DNA from: Gammaproteobacteria bacterium
GTDB taxonomy: Bacteria > Pseudomonadota > Gammaproteobacteria > Pseudomonadales > Pseudomonadaceae
DNA: 62,000 nucleotides
Direction of reading: 5' to 3'
NCBI GenBank assembly: GCA_023475025.1
Contig: JAMCWB010000034.1
Span: 1 to 62,000, forward strand
This document shows, piece after piece, positions 7,260-16,370 of this stretch. Made by a program: the position numbers and the translations under genes. The notes beneath the pieces are model-generated. The model was not told where the DNA came from and ran no database searches. It saw only the letters and a list, made by a program, of their open reading frames with translations. Numbering within the stretch: the first letter of the stretch is position 1; the number at the start of each line of letters is the position of its first letter.

Positions 7260-8201
7260 ATGCGAGCCTGGCTGGGGCGCTCGGGGTTGGTAGCCCTGGG
7301 CCTGATATTAAGTGCGGCGCTGGCAGCCGCGCCTTTGAGTTTCGAGCAGGCCAAGACCCAAGCGCGCCAGCAGGTGTATTTTGACCGCCATACGGTCGGT
7401 ACTTTGTATTGCGGCTGCCAGTGGGAGTGGCTGGGGCGTTCTGGCGGGCGGGTTGTTCTGGACAGTTGCGGTTACCAGATCCGTCGTCAGGAGGTGCGCG
7501 CCCAGCGTATCGAATGGGAGCATGTGGTGCCGGCGTCGAATTTCGGCCGCGCGCGTCAGTGCTGGCAGGATGGCGGACGGCGCAACTGCACGGCCAATGA
7601 CCCGGTGTTCAACCTGATGGAAGCAGACCTGCACAACCTGTCACCAGCCATTGGCGAGGTCAATGCGGACCGCTCCAATTACCGCTTTGCGCCGATTCGC
7701 GGGGCAGCGCAGACCTATGGTGCCTGTGCCATGCAGGTCGACTTTGCCAACCGCATGGCGGAGCCACCGGACCCGGTCAAGGGCCAGATTGCGCGCATCT
7801 ATTTCTATATGCATGACCGGTATGACCTGCCCATGGCGCGTCAGCAACAGCAGATATTCATTGCCTGGGATCAGCAGTTTCCGGTGTCTGACTGGGAGCG
7901 CGAGCGCGACCGGCGCATCACGCCGTTGATGGGCCACAGTAATCCCTTTGTGACCGGTAAGCGCGAGTGGACCCTGGGCCATCGCAATACGGCTGATGGC
8001 ATTGTCAGCTGGCTGCCCGAGCCGACCAGTGCCGCACCGGCAGCCAGCGGCCCGGTACGGGGTAATCGCAACAGCAAGGTCTATCACTTGCCGCAGGGCT
8101 GCCCGAGCTATAACCAGGTCAGCCCGCAGAATGTGGTGGAGTTTGCCAGCGCGGCAGAGGCTGAAGCTGCGGGGTTTCGGCGGGCGGGGAATTGTCGGTG
8201 A
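7260..8201 (+). CDS. endA: Secreted endonuclease I with C-terminal Ada-like zinc-binding domain
   Basis: A periplasmic or extracellular non-specific DNase of the endonuclease I family. The start at ATG 7260 gives a signal peptide, MRAWLGRSGLVALGLILSAA, cut near ALAAA. The DRHTVGTLYCGC and IEWEHVVPASNFG region holds the beta-beta-alpha-metal catalytic His; FNLMEADLHNLSPAIGEVNADRSN carries the metal ligands. After a Pro/Ala-rich linker near residue 260 there is an extra tail, with KVYHLPQGCPSY, NVVEFASAAEAEAAGFRRAG and NC. Its YH-x-P-x-C...C spacing resembles the Ada metal-binding domain family attached to some nucleases. At 313 residues it is longer than classical EndA (about 235), mainly because of that tail. 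Confidence 0.9.
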   Translation: MRAWLGRSGLVALGLILSAALAAAPLSFEQAKTQARQQVYFDRHTVGTLYCGCQWEWLGRSGGRVVLDSCGYQIRRQEVRAQRIEWEHVVPASNFGRARQCWQDGGRRNCTANDPVFNLMEADLHNLSPAIGEVNADRSNYRFAPIRGAAQTYGACAMQVDFANRMAEPPDPVKGQIARIYFYMHDRYDLPMARQQQQIFIAWDQQFPVSDWERERDRRITPLMGHSNPFVTGKREWTLGHRNTADGIVSWLPEPTSAAPAASGPVRGNRNSKVYHLPQGCPSYNQVSPQNVVEFASAAEAEAAGFRRAGNCR

Positions 8202-8217
8202 GTTGCGGGTGGCGCTA

Positions 8218-8236
8218 AGGGGGGCACTACGCCCCC
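8218..8236. terminator. GC hairpin between convergent endA and dabA
   Basis: GGGGGGC-ACTAC-GCCCCC forms a 6-bp G/C stem between two converging genes. There is no clear T-run, so intrinsic termination is only likely by position. Confidence 0.4.
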
Positions 8237-8255
8237 ATCAAAGCCCAGTAAAAGC

Positions 8256-10688
8256 TCAGAACAGATCCAGCGGATGCCAGCCATCCCCATTGCGCTGCGT
8301 CAGGCAGTTTGGTGCATCTGGCTCAAGGCACTGCAAATATAGCCACTGATTCTCCACCAGCTGGCGAACAACCTGATGTTTGGCCAGTACGCTATCGATC
8401 ATCTCGCGTGGTGCCTGAATGACGACCGTCAACCGCAGAGGTGTGTGCATCCAGCGCTCGCCGTCATGCAGTGACTGATAGGCCAGTCCGATGCGTAAAT
8501 CCCCGCCATTGCCTTCGAACAGGCCAATATGCCCTCCTACGACGTTGTGCAGTACTTTGTTGCCACTGCCAAAGCGATGATTGTCCGTTGTGGACGTCAG
8601 GTATTGCATATTGATCCAGTGAGCCACGACCACAGGCGCGGTCATGATCAGTTCCAGTACGCTGCCATCGTGGTCTGTCTGCCAGTCGTAGTCATGCAGG
8701 AATACCCGCCCTTGAAGATCGACACCCCGGGTGCAGTGTCGCGGCGCTGCAATAAAAGCAGCATTGTTTGCCAGACCCCATTCGGGCCGCGTTTGCGCCC
8801 AGTCACAGGCCCGTTTGCGCAAGGCTCGGAGCAAGGCTTCAGGCTGGTCCTTGATGTTCTTCAAGCCCAAAGATGAGGCTCTTTCGGCGCGTGCCCGATG
8901 TGTCGCCTGGTCAAGCACCTGCCTTAGTCTGTGCAAATGTGTCTTCAGCGCTGTCGGCAGCTGTGCATCAAACAACTGGATCTCATCGGTTGTGGTGTTG
9001 TGCAGCCCGGCAATGGCATGACAGTTCGGGGCAAGGTGTACCCCCCGCTGTGACAAAGCTTGCCTGATCTCTGCATCATTGAGCAGGCTGGCCAATAGCC
9101 GCACATTGACTTCACCGCTTTGACCGCAGCAGGCACCACAGGCAAGGCCGGCTAGCTGGGGGTTATTGGCACTTTGGCTGCCATGCCCAATCAGCACCAA
9201 CAAGGGCGGAAAGTTACCTCTGAGCCCCATGGCCGTCAGGATCCGCTCGATCAGATCGACTTTTTGCCTTGTATCCTGGCCTGTCAGTACTGGGGTCAGG
9301 TGGGCCTGTTCATGGACATTGGATAGTGAGCGTCCGCTCGGCCCAAGCTGCCGAGCCGCTAATTTACCGACATAACCCAGGCCCAGGGTTTCAACCAGCG
9401 TGAACGTAGATGCAGGTAACCGCTCAAACAACCGCCAACGTCCTTTATTTTGCTGATGTTGGTTATGGCGACGGCTTAACGCCTGATCCATCTTCAGGTC
9501 ACCAGTGCTGTCACTGGCACGCATTTGTGGGGCCAGCAACCCGGGTAGTTGAGGTCGGGCCGTGTCACTGCCCAAGGGTGCATATTCAATCGGCAAACCA
9601 AAAAATCCGGCAAATCCTGATGTGTCAATTGCAGGGCAGGCATGCTCAATTGCGCGCCGCATTACCTCAGAGCGCACATCAATACAGAAGTACAAGCGGG
9701 CAAAGGTATCGCTTGGCGGAGCTGGCGCTACCCTGGGGGCACACAAACTTGCTTGCAGCTGCTGCTGCCAGGCCAGCTCATCTGCCCGTTGCCAGATTTG
9801 CAGGGCGTGCCAGTGTGCTGGCGGTGCTTGCTTGAGTCCGTGACTGAAAGCCTGCTGCCACTGCGCCCAGGGGCTGCCGGGATCACGCTCCCCATCATCC
9901 AGTAGTAATTGCCAGGCAGCACGAATAGCGAGTAACTCCATCAGGCTGTGATCCTGCTGCCCTTGCATCTCTGCCTGCCAGCGCTGGTAAGCGCACCAGG
10001 AAGCCCAGCCCAGGCTGCGCTGTAAAAGCGCGTCAAACCAGTCGGTCCAGTGTGCTGGATCGAGCTCCAGCTGCTCAATCGCTTGCGACAGGACTTCAGT
10101 ATGATTGGTGGACAATGCGGCGGCACGTTGCTGCAAGGCGTTACAGCCGCTGAGTACGGTGAGCCCATAGTCATGCTGCAGACTGTCACGCCAGGTCGCA
10201 TACATACCCTTGCTATGTGATGGCTGCCAGTCGGCCTGTTGCCGATCAAACCAGGCCGCACAGAACTGGCCGATCTGATGTGTAATCAACTCAGACCAGG
10301 CAGGCACATTTGCTTTTACCAGTGCTACCTCTTCCAGCAAGGGAAGTATGTGCGCTGTATTGATTGGCTCCTCAAGCTTGTGGTGGACATCATCCAGGCT
10401 CCAATCCAGATCGCTTGCATCCAGTGCGGCTTGCAGCTGGCTTTGCGTGATGCGCCCCTGTTTCCAGGCGCTGGCATAATCCTCTGCCGAGAGGGTCAAA
10501 AGACTACCCGACTGCTGCCAGAGCCGAGCCGCCACCGCTTGCCACGACTGCTCGCGACGCTCCCACAAAGGGTTTACGGCGATCATGCGATCGAGCGGCC
10601 AGGTCGGGGCAATCAGTTTGCAGGCGCCTTCGGCGGCAGCCATCACAGCATAGTGCTGATCGGGTACGGCATAGTCTGGCATGTTCAT
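8256..10688 (-). CDS. dabA: DabA, inorganic carbon transporter catalytic subunit (UPF0753/DUF2309)
   Basis: Cytoplasmic beta-carbonic-anhydrase-like subunit of the DAB complex; with DabB it is thought to hydrate CO2 to bicarbonate in one direction using the proton gradient. The 810 residues are full length. The zinc/catalytic residues match the known pattern: CID with C335 and D337, then H502 in LLVLIGHGSQSANNP and C517 in LAGLACGACCG. The H-to-C spacing of 15 equals that of the characterised Halothiobacillus protein, as I recall it. It overlaps dabB by four bases (ATGA), so they are translationally coupled. In heterotrophs such systems supply bicarbonate to anaplerotic and biosynthetic carboxylases. 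Confidence 0.92.
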   Translation of the reverse strand: MNMPDYAVPDQHYAVMAAAEGACKLIAPTWPLDRMIAVNPLWERREQSWQAVAARLWQQSGSLLTLSAEDYASAWKQGRITQSQLQAALDASDLDWSLDDVHHKLEEPINTAHILPLLEEVALVKANVPAWSELITHQIGQFCAAWFDRQQADWQPSHSKGMYATWRDSLQHDYGLTVLSGCNALQQRAAALSTNHTEVLSQAIEQLELDPAHWTDWFDALLQRSLGWASWCAYQRWQAEMQGQQDHSLMELLAIRAAWQLLLDDGERDPGSPWAQWQQAFSHGLKQAPPAHWHALQIWQRADELAWQQQLQASLCAPRVAPAPPSDTFARLYFCIDVRSEVMRRAIEHACPAIDTSGFAGFFGLPIEYAPLGSDTARPQLPGLLAPQMRASDSTGDLKMDQALSRRHNQHQQNKGRWRLFERLPASTFTLVETLGLGYVGKLAARQLGPSGRSLSNVHEQAHLTPVLTGQDTRQKVDLIERILTAMGLRGNFPPLLVLIGHGSQSANNPQLAGLACGACCGQSGEVNVRLLASLLNDAEIRQALSQRGVHLAPNCHAIAGLHNTTTDEIQLFDAQLPTALKTHLHRLRQVLDQATHRARAERASSLGLKNIKDQPEALLRALRKRACDWAQTRPEWGLANNAAFIAAPRHCTRGVDLQGRVFLHDYDWQTDHDGSVLELIMTAPVVVAHWINMQYLTSTTDNHRFGSGNKVLHNVVGGHIGLFEGNGGDLRIGLAYQSLHDGERWMHTPLRLTVVIQAPREMIDSVLAKHQVVRQLVENQWLYLQCLEPDAPNCLTQRNGDGWHPLDLF

Positions 10689-12223
10689 GATTGGGTTTTC
10701 CTCGATAAACGGGCAGTGGTGATAGCGTGAGGTGGCCAGATACGAAAGGTGAGCCGGGTGAAGAATTCATCCAGATAAAAACCGGCATAGGCCCAGGGGT
10801 AAAGCCTTTGAGCGAACTCACTACCCGGGCGTTCGAGCACCATGACCTGGATGCAGTAGAGCGCGATAAAAAACAGCATGGCCAGTACTGCCAACCCGGT
10901 CTGGAACCCGGTGGGCTCGGGATACCCTCTGAGCACCAGAGACGCCGCGAGGTGCCATACCAGATAGGCCGCGGGTAACAGAGTCAGCATGAGTGCCGCT
11001 TGTACCTTGGCGCCTTGCCGAAAGCACCAGGGCGCCAGGCCCACGGCAAGTACCATCAGGCTGACCAGTGGTAAGACATGTTCCGGTTGCCAATGCGACC
11101 ACAGGGCATGCAGCAAGAACATCAGGGCCAGTGCCATGGGTAGCGCGAGTAATGCCCTGCTTAAGCCAATACGCTGTCTGACTGGTGTGTGCATTCGAGT
11201 GGACTGGTTGACGGTGTCACCCGAAGCGAGGAAAGCGTGTGCCTTGTACAGGGAGTGCGCTAACAGATGCACCAGGGCCACCTCGTAAAGGCCCAACCCC
11301 AGCTCCATGAGCATAAACCCCATCTGTGCGCAGGTTGACCAGGCAAGCCGCACTTTTATGCTGATGCGCGTCATCATCACCAGTGCTGCCAGCACGGCCG
11401 TCAGTCCACCCACAATGACCAGCAGGGTTTGAGCAGAAGGCGCGGCAGAAAATAAAGGGGCAAAGCGCAGGATCATGAAGCCGCCAAGATTTATCACCCC
11501 GGCATGCAGGAGCGCGGAGACCGGTGTAGGCGCCTCCATCACCTGAATCAGCCAGCCATGCACCGGTAGCTGGGCTGTTTTGAGAATGACCGCCATGCTC
11601 ATAAGCAGCGCAGCCAGTTGCATATTCCAGCCAAGCCCGCCCGGACCTCCGGCATACTCGGCCACCCAGTGCAGAATTGCGGTAATCGAACTGGTGCCCG
11701 TGGCATGCACCAGCAAGCCCGTTGCCGACAGTAAACAAAGGTCCGCCAGCCGGCTGGCAAGGAACTTTTTGTGCGCCACAATCAGAGCATTGATCCTGTG
11801 CGGGTAAAAGACCAGCAGCTGATGCAGACTCAGGCTGGTGGATATCCAGGCAGCGGCCAGCCACAACAGGTTATCTGTGGTCACCACGACCGCAACGGCT
11901 GCCAGTGTGAGCAGCAATGCCATGAGATAACGTGGTTGCCGCGGCTCGCCCTGCAGATAGGCTCTGGAAAAATTGATGATGACCACTGCAAGGAAACTGA
12001 TCAGCGCAGCCATGACCAGCCCCAAACGGTCAATACCATGATTACCCAGAAGCCCCGACAGCACATCCACAAGAACCAGCACCATGCCGCCATAGGCGGC
12101 AATGATGGCGGGTAGCCACAGGTATGCAGCCAGGCGGCGATAAGCCAAAAAGGCAACAGCAACGCAGGCAATCAGATACAACCACGGCAACAGACTGACA
12201 ACTGAAACGGCTGGAACAGGCAT
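10685..12223 (-). CDS. dabB: DabB, proton-conducting membrane subunit (NuoL/MrpA-like)
   Basis: Integral membrane partner of DabA, related to the proton-pumping NuoL/ND5 subunits of complex I and Mrp antiporters. It is 512 residues with many hydrophobic helices. The conserved core LIVAHKKFLASRLAD, then LPVHGWLIQVMEAPTPVSALLHAG and the HLLAHSLYKAHAFLASG block, contains the Lys and His residues used for proton transfer in this superfamily. I choose ATG 12223, preceded by GGGAG at 8 bases; an ATG at 12244 has no ribosome site. It is the first gene of the dabBA operon, diverging from the LysR gene. Confidence 0.88.
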   Translation of the reverse strand: MPVPAVSVVSLLPWLYLIACVAVAFLAYRRLAAYLWLPAIIAAYGGMVLVLVDVLSGLLGNHGIDRLGLVMAALISFLAVVIINFSRAYLQGEPRQPRYLMALLLTLAAVAVVVTTDNLLWLAAAWISTSLSLHQLLVFYPHRINALIVAHKKFLASRLADLCLLSATGLLVHATGTSSITAILHWVAEYAGGPGGLGWNMQLAALLMSMAVILKTAQLPVHGWLIQVMEAPTPVSALLHAGVINLGGFMILRFAPLFSAAPSAQTLLVIVGGLTAVLAALVMMTRISIKVRLAWSTCAQMGFMLMELGLGLYEVALVHLLAHSLYKAHAFLASGDTVNQSTRMHTPVRQRIGLSRALLALPMALALMFLLHALWSHWQPEHVLPLVSLMVLAVGLAPWCFRQGAKVQAALMLTLLPAAYLVWHLAASLVLRGYPEPTGFQTGLAVLAMLFFIALYCIQVMVLERPGSEFAQRLYPWAYAGFYLDEFFTRLTFRIWPPHAITTARLSRKTQS

Positions 12224-12281
12224 CTTGGATGCTCCCGGACTCATCGACCGGAGCAGTATCAAGCAGATAGTATTTTATTTA

Positions 12282-12313
12282 AAATAGATTGTTTAGAATG
12301 AATCAATCTATTT
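12282..12313. promoter_or_regulatory. Perfect inverted repeat, likely LysR-regulator operator for dabBA
   Basis: AAATAGATTG (12282-12291), 12 bp, then CAATCTATTT (12304-12313). It lies between divergent dabB and the LysR-type gene, in an AT-rich stretch. This is the position expected for a LysR-type binding site that controls both the target operon and the regulator. Confidence 0.65.
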
Positions 12314-12326
12314 ATGAGAACATTCA

Positions 12327-13199
12327 ATGCGGCGGCTCAATTTTCATCACCTGCACTATTTCTGGGCTGTTGCACGAGAAGGTAATTTGACCCGTGCTGC
12401 AGATTCCCTGCATGTGTCGCAATCGGCTCTATCAACCCAGATTCGTGCGCTGGAAGAGCAACTCGGCCATGATCTGTTTATTCGCAGTGGGCGACAGTTA
12501 CTCTTGACCGAAGCCGGCCATATGGCCCTTGAATATGCTGACAATATTTTCGCGCTGGGAAATGAACTACAGACAACCTTGAAGGGGTCGCTACAAAGCG
12601 TACAAAAACTCAGGGTTGGCGCGGTGGCTACGCTGTCACGCAACTTTCAGGAGAATCTGTTACGGCCTTTTCTCGGGCGCCATGACGTTCAACTGACCCT
12701 TGAATCCGGGAGCCTTGAGGACATGCTGGAACGGCTTGACCGGCACACGCTGGATATCGTTCTCTCCAACAGGGCAGTCAGTTCTGATGCCGGACAACGC
12801 TGGCACTGCCGTGAACTCGACCGACAGTCTGTTTGTCTGGTTGGACCACCACGCCAATCCCCGGCCCCCTTTGATGTGATGCAAGGCCTGCAAGGTGCGC
12901 GACTGATCACCCCGGGAAGCAGCAGCGATGTGCGTAGGCAGTTCACCATTTTTTGCGATAACCACGGTATTTACCCGGACATATGTGCAGAGGTTGATGA
13001 CATGGCGATGCTGCGACTGCTGGCCCGGGACTCAGGCGATATGGCCCTGCTGCCGGCTGTCGTCGTTCAGGATGAACTACAGTCCGGATGCCTTAGCCTC
13101 TACACAGAAATTCCTGGCCTGGTGGAGCAATTCTATGCGATTACCCCTCGTCGTCATCTCAAGAAGGGCATCCTGGACACTCTGCTGGACAGGCCTTGA
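12327..13199 (+). CDS. NhaR-like LysR-family transcriptional regulator, divergent from dabBA
   Basis: A 290-residue LysR regulator. The N-terminal winged HTH begins MRRLNFHHLHYFWAVAREG and continues NLTRAADSLHVSQSALSTQI, which is the NhaR-type signature. The effector domain covers roughly residues 90-290, with LRVGAVATLSRNF opening the periplasmic-binding-like fold. NhaR responds to sodium in E. coli. Here the divergent position suggests control of the DAB transporter, perhaps in response to ions, pH or inorganic carbon. The effector is inference. Confidence 0.85.
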   Translation: MRRLNFHHLHYFWAVAREGNLTRAADSLHVSQSALSTQIRALEEQLGHDLFIRSGRQLLLTEAGHMALEYADNIFALGNELQTTLKGSLQSVQKLRVGAVATLSRNFQENLLRPFLGRHDVQLTLESGSLEDMLERLDRHTLDIVLSNRAVSSDAGQRWHCRELDRQSVCLVGPPRQSPAPFDVMQGLQGARLITPGSSSDVRRQFTIFCDNHGIYPDICAEVDDMAMLRLLARDSGDMALLPAVVVQDELQSGCLSLYTEIPGLVEQFYAITPRRHLKKGILDTLLDRP

Positions 13200-13269
13200 A
13201 CGAGCCGGACCAATCTTCAGCGACCTCCAGATTGGCCCGCACGCCAGTTGGTTATCTTGAATGGGCTGA

Positions 13270-13950
13270 TTAACCGGGGCTGAAAGCCTGAGCTTCAAGT
13301 TCACTGCGCAACGCTGCTGGCAAATCCAGCTGACGTGCGAGCTCATCAAGATAAGCCTTTTCCATAAAACTTTGCTGGTCAATCATCAACAGACTGGCCA
13401 GGTACATTTCAGAGGCCAACGCCGGCGTATCTGCGGCCGCTGCAACTTCAGCCGGATCCAGCGGTTTTTGCAGCTCGCGGTCAAACCACTGTAGCAAGGT
13501 AGGGTCACTGCTGATGCGAGCAATCTCGGCATCAATCATTTCACGCTCCCGCTGGTCGATATGACCATCAGCTTTGGCAGCAGCAATCAGTGCACGCAAT
13601 ATTGCCTGACTATGCTGCTCGGCCTGCGGCGTCGGCAAACGATCAATGGTCTGGGGCTCTGCTTGCTCGACCGGTTGCGACTGTGAACGTTGGTAGTTCT
13701 GCCATGCCTTCCAGGCAACCACGCCAAGCGCAGCGGTACCGCCATAGACCACAGCCTTGCCACCCAACTTACGTGCTTTTTTACTGCCCAGAAGCAAACT
13801 TATTGCTGCACCACCACCCGCGCCCGCCAGCAAACTGCCCACAGGCGATGCCGACTTACGAGGGGAGTCGGCCGAAGGCTGGACAGCGGCACCACCGAGC
13901 ATGTCAGAACCGGATTTCAACAACTGATCGAGTAAACCTCGGGCATTCAT
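13270..13950 (-). CDS. DUF533 / YebE-like protein with TerB-type helical domain
   Basis: A 226-residue protein of unknown function, similar to E. coli YebE. The N-terminus MNARGLLDQLLKSGSDMLGG looks amphipathic. A Gly/Ala-rich segment about residues 37-60 (SLLAGAGGGAAISLLLGSKK) and GGTAALGVVAWKAW could insert in a membrane. The C-terminal half is a TerB-like helical bundle, with ILRALIAAAKADGHIDQRER and the conserved acidic IDxxE pattern. It is convergent with the LysR gene. Confidence 0.8.
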   Translation of the reverse strand: MNARGLLDQLLKSGSDMLGGAAVQPSADSPRKSASPVGSLLAGAGGGAAISLLLGSKKARKLGGKAVVYGGTAALGVVAWKAWQNYQRSQSQPVEQAEPQTIDRLPTPQAEQHSQAILRALIAAAKADGHIDQREREMIDAEIARISSDPTLLQWFDRELQKPLDPAEVAAAADTPALASEMYLASLLMIDQQSFMEKAYLDELARQLDLPAALRSELEAQAFSPG

Positions 13951-14039
13951 GTTTTTTCACCTTGGATGTGGAGACTAGAAGTAGGACACTGCACCTGAAG
14001 GCCGGTTCCCAAGCCGCATCACGCTGCGTCAGCAAAATC

Positions 14040-14066
14040 AGCCGGTGAGCACTGCTCTCACCGGCT
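14040..14066 (-). terminator. Intrinsic terminator-like hairpin after the YkgJ-type gene
   Basis: AGCCGGTGAG pairs with CTCACCGGCT around a 7-base loop. On the minus strand the stem is followed by GATTTTG. It begins 10 bp beyond the stop of the leftward cysteine-cluster gene. Confidence 0.6.
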
Positions 14067-14075
14067 TACTGGACT

Positions 14076-14453
14076 TCAAGCCGCAATCACCGGAATGCGG
14101 TTGGGTTCGGGCGTCATGAATGGCAGCGGGGGCAAGCCGTGTCTGGCTCTGGCGCGCTGACAGTCATCGTTGGGCAGACCGTTTTCACCATGCCAACTGA
14201 AGCTGCGGCAAGTACTGGAGCGCTGCTCATACACCGTGCAGCGCACACCCTGGCCGATATCGCCCATCAGGCCGATACAACGGGGGTTGCTCTGGTTGGT
14301 GCCTTGCATGCAGCTTAAATGCGGAGAGATCTGTTCCGTCAGTGCGGCCGGTACGTGGCCGTCGGGGGCGCTATCCGTCTCCCCCCAATAAAACGATACC
14401 CTGAATGTGGCGCAGCAAGCACCGCAGTTCAGACAGGGCGTGTCCTGGCTCAT
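14076..14453 (-). CDS. YkgJ-family cysteine-cluster protein
   Basis: A 125-residue protein of the zinc/iron-chelating CxxCxxCC family. The N-terminal [16 protein letters not shown] cluster is followed by conserved [24 protein letters not shown] and STCRSFSW. The cysteines probably bind a metal; the biochemical role is not known. I start at ATG 14453 ([11 protein letters not shown]) because the family begins just before the first cysteine cluster and longer starts add basic, unrelated sequence. Confidence 0.85.
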   Translation of the reverse strand: MSQDTPCLNCGACCATFRVSFYWGETDSAPDGHVPAALTEQISPHLSCMQGTNQSNPRCIGLMGDIGQGVRCTVYEQRSSTCRSFSWHGENGLPNDDCQRARARHGLPPLPFMTPEPNRIPVIAA

Positions 14454-14607
14454 TTCATCGCAACCCTCTTTTTGCTTTGGATTGCGCTTTTTACGCCTGT
14501 GCGGGGCTAGCTGGCAATAGGCTCGAGAGCCCATTTGCAAAATACTGGCATTGGCCGCTTCCCCTGTGCTGAAATATCCGGCTGTTTGGACAGATAAGGC
14601 GCACGCT

Positions 14608-15672
14608 GTGAGTGATACCCGCCCCGTTATCAGTGAAGTTCATGGCCAGATTGGCCATTTGATTCTGAACCGCCCGGCGCAGTTGAATACCCTGACCCTG
14701 GAAATGATCCGCCTGCTGCAACAACAGCTGTCGGCCTGGGCAGACGACCCGACGGTGCGCGTGATCGTGCTGCGGGCAACCGGCCAAAAGGCATTCTGCG
14801 CCGGTGGTGATATCCGTGCGCTCTATGACAGTTTTCATGCCGGTGAGCACGGGCACTTCGATTTTCTTGAGGAGGAATACGTCCTCGACCAGTTCATTCA
14901 CCATTACCCGAAACCGGTCATTGGTCTGCTGGATGGCTTTGTGCTCGGTGGCGGGATGGGGCTGGCTCAGGGTTGCTCGCACCGGCTGGTCACCGAGCGC
15001 GCCCGTCTGGGCATGCCGGAGGTGGCCATCGGGTATTTCCCGGATGTGTGTGCCAGCTATTTTCTACCGCGCCTGCCCGGACGTCTGGGTGAGTACCTGG
15101 CGGTGACCGGGGTGCACCTGGCACCGGCAGATGCGCTCTATGCCGGTCTGGCCGATCATGCCGTGCGGCATGCTGATCTGCCGGCCTTGCTGGAACAACT
15201 GCACCAATACGACTGGGGCGCTGATGCACACAGCGAACTCGACAGCCTGCTGGTCGCCTTCATCCAGCAACCGGAAGCGGCGGCTACCCTGCCCCAGTGG
15301 CAAACGGCGATTGACCGGCATTTTGCGGCTGCGGATGTGCCGGGCATTATTGTCAGTTTGCAGTCAGTGACCGACCAGGCGGAAGCGGTTTGGGCGACGG
15401 AGCTGATTGAGCTGCTGCATAGCCGCTCCCCCATCGCCATGGCCGTCAGCCTGGAACTGATCCGACGCGGTCGTGGGCACAGCCTGGCCTATTGCGCCGA
15501 GCTGGAAATGCATCTGATCCGCCAGTGGTTTACCAAGGGTGATTTTATCGAGGGGGTACGGGCACTGATTGTTGATAAAGACAAGCAACCACGCTGGAAC
15601 CCACCGCAGCTGGAGCTGCTGGAGGCTGCCAAGGTAGCCGCATTCTTTACCGAAACGCCGGAGGCCCGATGA
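14608..15672 (+). CDS. Enoyl-CoA hydratase/isomerase family, 3-hydroxyisobutyryl-CoA hydrolase-like
   Basis: A crotonase-fold enzyme, most like 3-hydroxyisobutyryl-CoA hydrolase of valine breakdown. The 354 residues exceed the length of simple hydratases (about 260) because of the HIBCH-type C-terminal extension. The oxyanion-hole motifs are [13 protein letters not shown] and [11 protein letters not shown], and the catalytic acid region is [20 protein letters not shown], typical of HIBCH (MPET/V-xIGxFPDvG). I choose GTG 14608, with AAGG about 8 bases upstream. It overlaps the next gene by four bases. A general acyl-CoA hydratase role cannot be excluded. Confidence 0.82.
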   Translation: MSDTRPVISEVHGQIGHLILNRPAQLNTLTLEMIRLLQQQLSAWADDPTVRVIVLRATGQKAFCAGGDIRALYDSFHAGEHGHFDFLEEEYVLDQFIHHYPKPVIGLLDGFVLGGGMGLAQGCSHRLVTERARLGMPEVAIGYFPDVCASYFLPRLPGRLGEYLAVTGVHLAPADALYAGLADHAVRHADLPALLEQLHQYDWGADAHSELDSLLVAFIQQPEAAATLPQWQTAIDRHFAAADVPGIIVSLQSVTDQAEAVWATELIELLHSRSPIAMAVSLELIRRGRGHSLAYCAELEMHLIRQWFTKGDFIEGVRALIVDKDKQPRWNPPQLELLEAAKVAAFFTETPEAR

Positions 15673-15896
15673 AGCCGCAAGATCTGCAACTACTGGTCAC
15701 CCGCACCATGCCCTTCGGCAAATACCAGGGCCGGCTGATCGCCGACCTGCCCGGCAACTACCTCGGCTGGTTTGCTCGTGAGGGCTTCCCCCAAGGCGAG
15801 ATCGGCCGTTTGTTGGCGCTGATGCACGAGATTGATCACAACGGGTTGAATGCGTTGTTGGAGCCTTTGCGGGGCAAACACCGGACATCGCGTTAG
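15669..15896 (+). CDS. DUF3820 small protein
   Basis: A 75-residue protein of the DUF3820 family, recognised by MPFGKYQGRLIADLPGNYLGW and WFAREGFPQGEIGRLLALMHE. Its function is unknown; related domains occur next to exonuclease modules. ATGA overlap with the upstream hydrolase indicates translational coupling. Confidence 0.8.
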   Translation: MKPQDLQLLVTRTMPFGKYQGRLIADLPGNYLGWFAREGFPQGEIGRLLALMHEIDHNGLNALLEPLRGKHRTSR

Positions 15897-15903
15897 CCAC
15901 GGC

Positions 15904-16174
15904 GGTCACGATATATCGTGACCCAACGCGGGGCTTTGCTTGCCATTGCCACCAGACCCCATCCGCTTCCAACCCCACCGTCATGGCGAAGGCCACAGGC
16001 CTGTGGCTATCCCTATTGACCTGGATTGAGCGAGCAAAAATGGATCGCCACGCCGCTACGCGGCTCGCGATGACGGGGGACCTGTCGTGACCGTTGCAAC
16101 AATGGCTACCATCCCTGAAGAATCCTCATCTGCAGATTTTCGATCCTGGCGTAGGGTCACGGCATGCCGTGACC
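15904..16174. repeat. Cluster of palindromic interspersed repeats
   Basis: The gap 15897-16370 contains no credible gene. It holds two perfect 20-bp palindromes with the same frame GGTCACG-N6-CGTGACC (15904-15923 and 16155-16174), a 16-bp palindrome GCCACAGGCCTGTGGC (15992-16007), and a hairpin repeat ATCGCCACGCCGC-TAC-GCGGCTCGCGAT with GACGG after it (about 16042-16076). The last two types recur at 45.58-45.98 kb. The rest up to the next gene is unremarkable; the synthetase has a GAGGAG-like ribosome site. Confidence 0.7.
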
Positions 16175-16370
16175 GCGCGGCCTTGACCTGGGCACACCCT
16201 ACCAATCACTTTGCACTGGCCACTCCAAAGATTGCTCAAAAAGCCGACTATCAATGCACGGCCACACCCACTTATGAGCCATCAACAACGCCGGTGTTAA
16301 CGCTTTAACCCATCACCCGTAAGGGTTAGGCTGAACGGATAACAACCACTACCGAGGAGTTCCCCGGCCC

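Noticed and set aside
16087..16308. 73-codon forward open frame in the repeat-rich gap
   Set aside because: Composition and position suggest repeat DNA; no ribosome site, motif or coding pattern.
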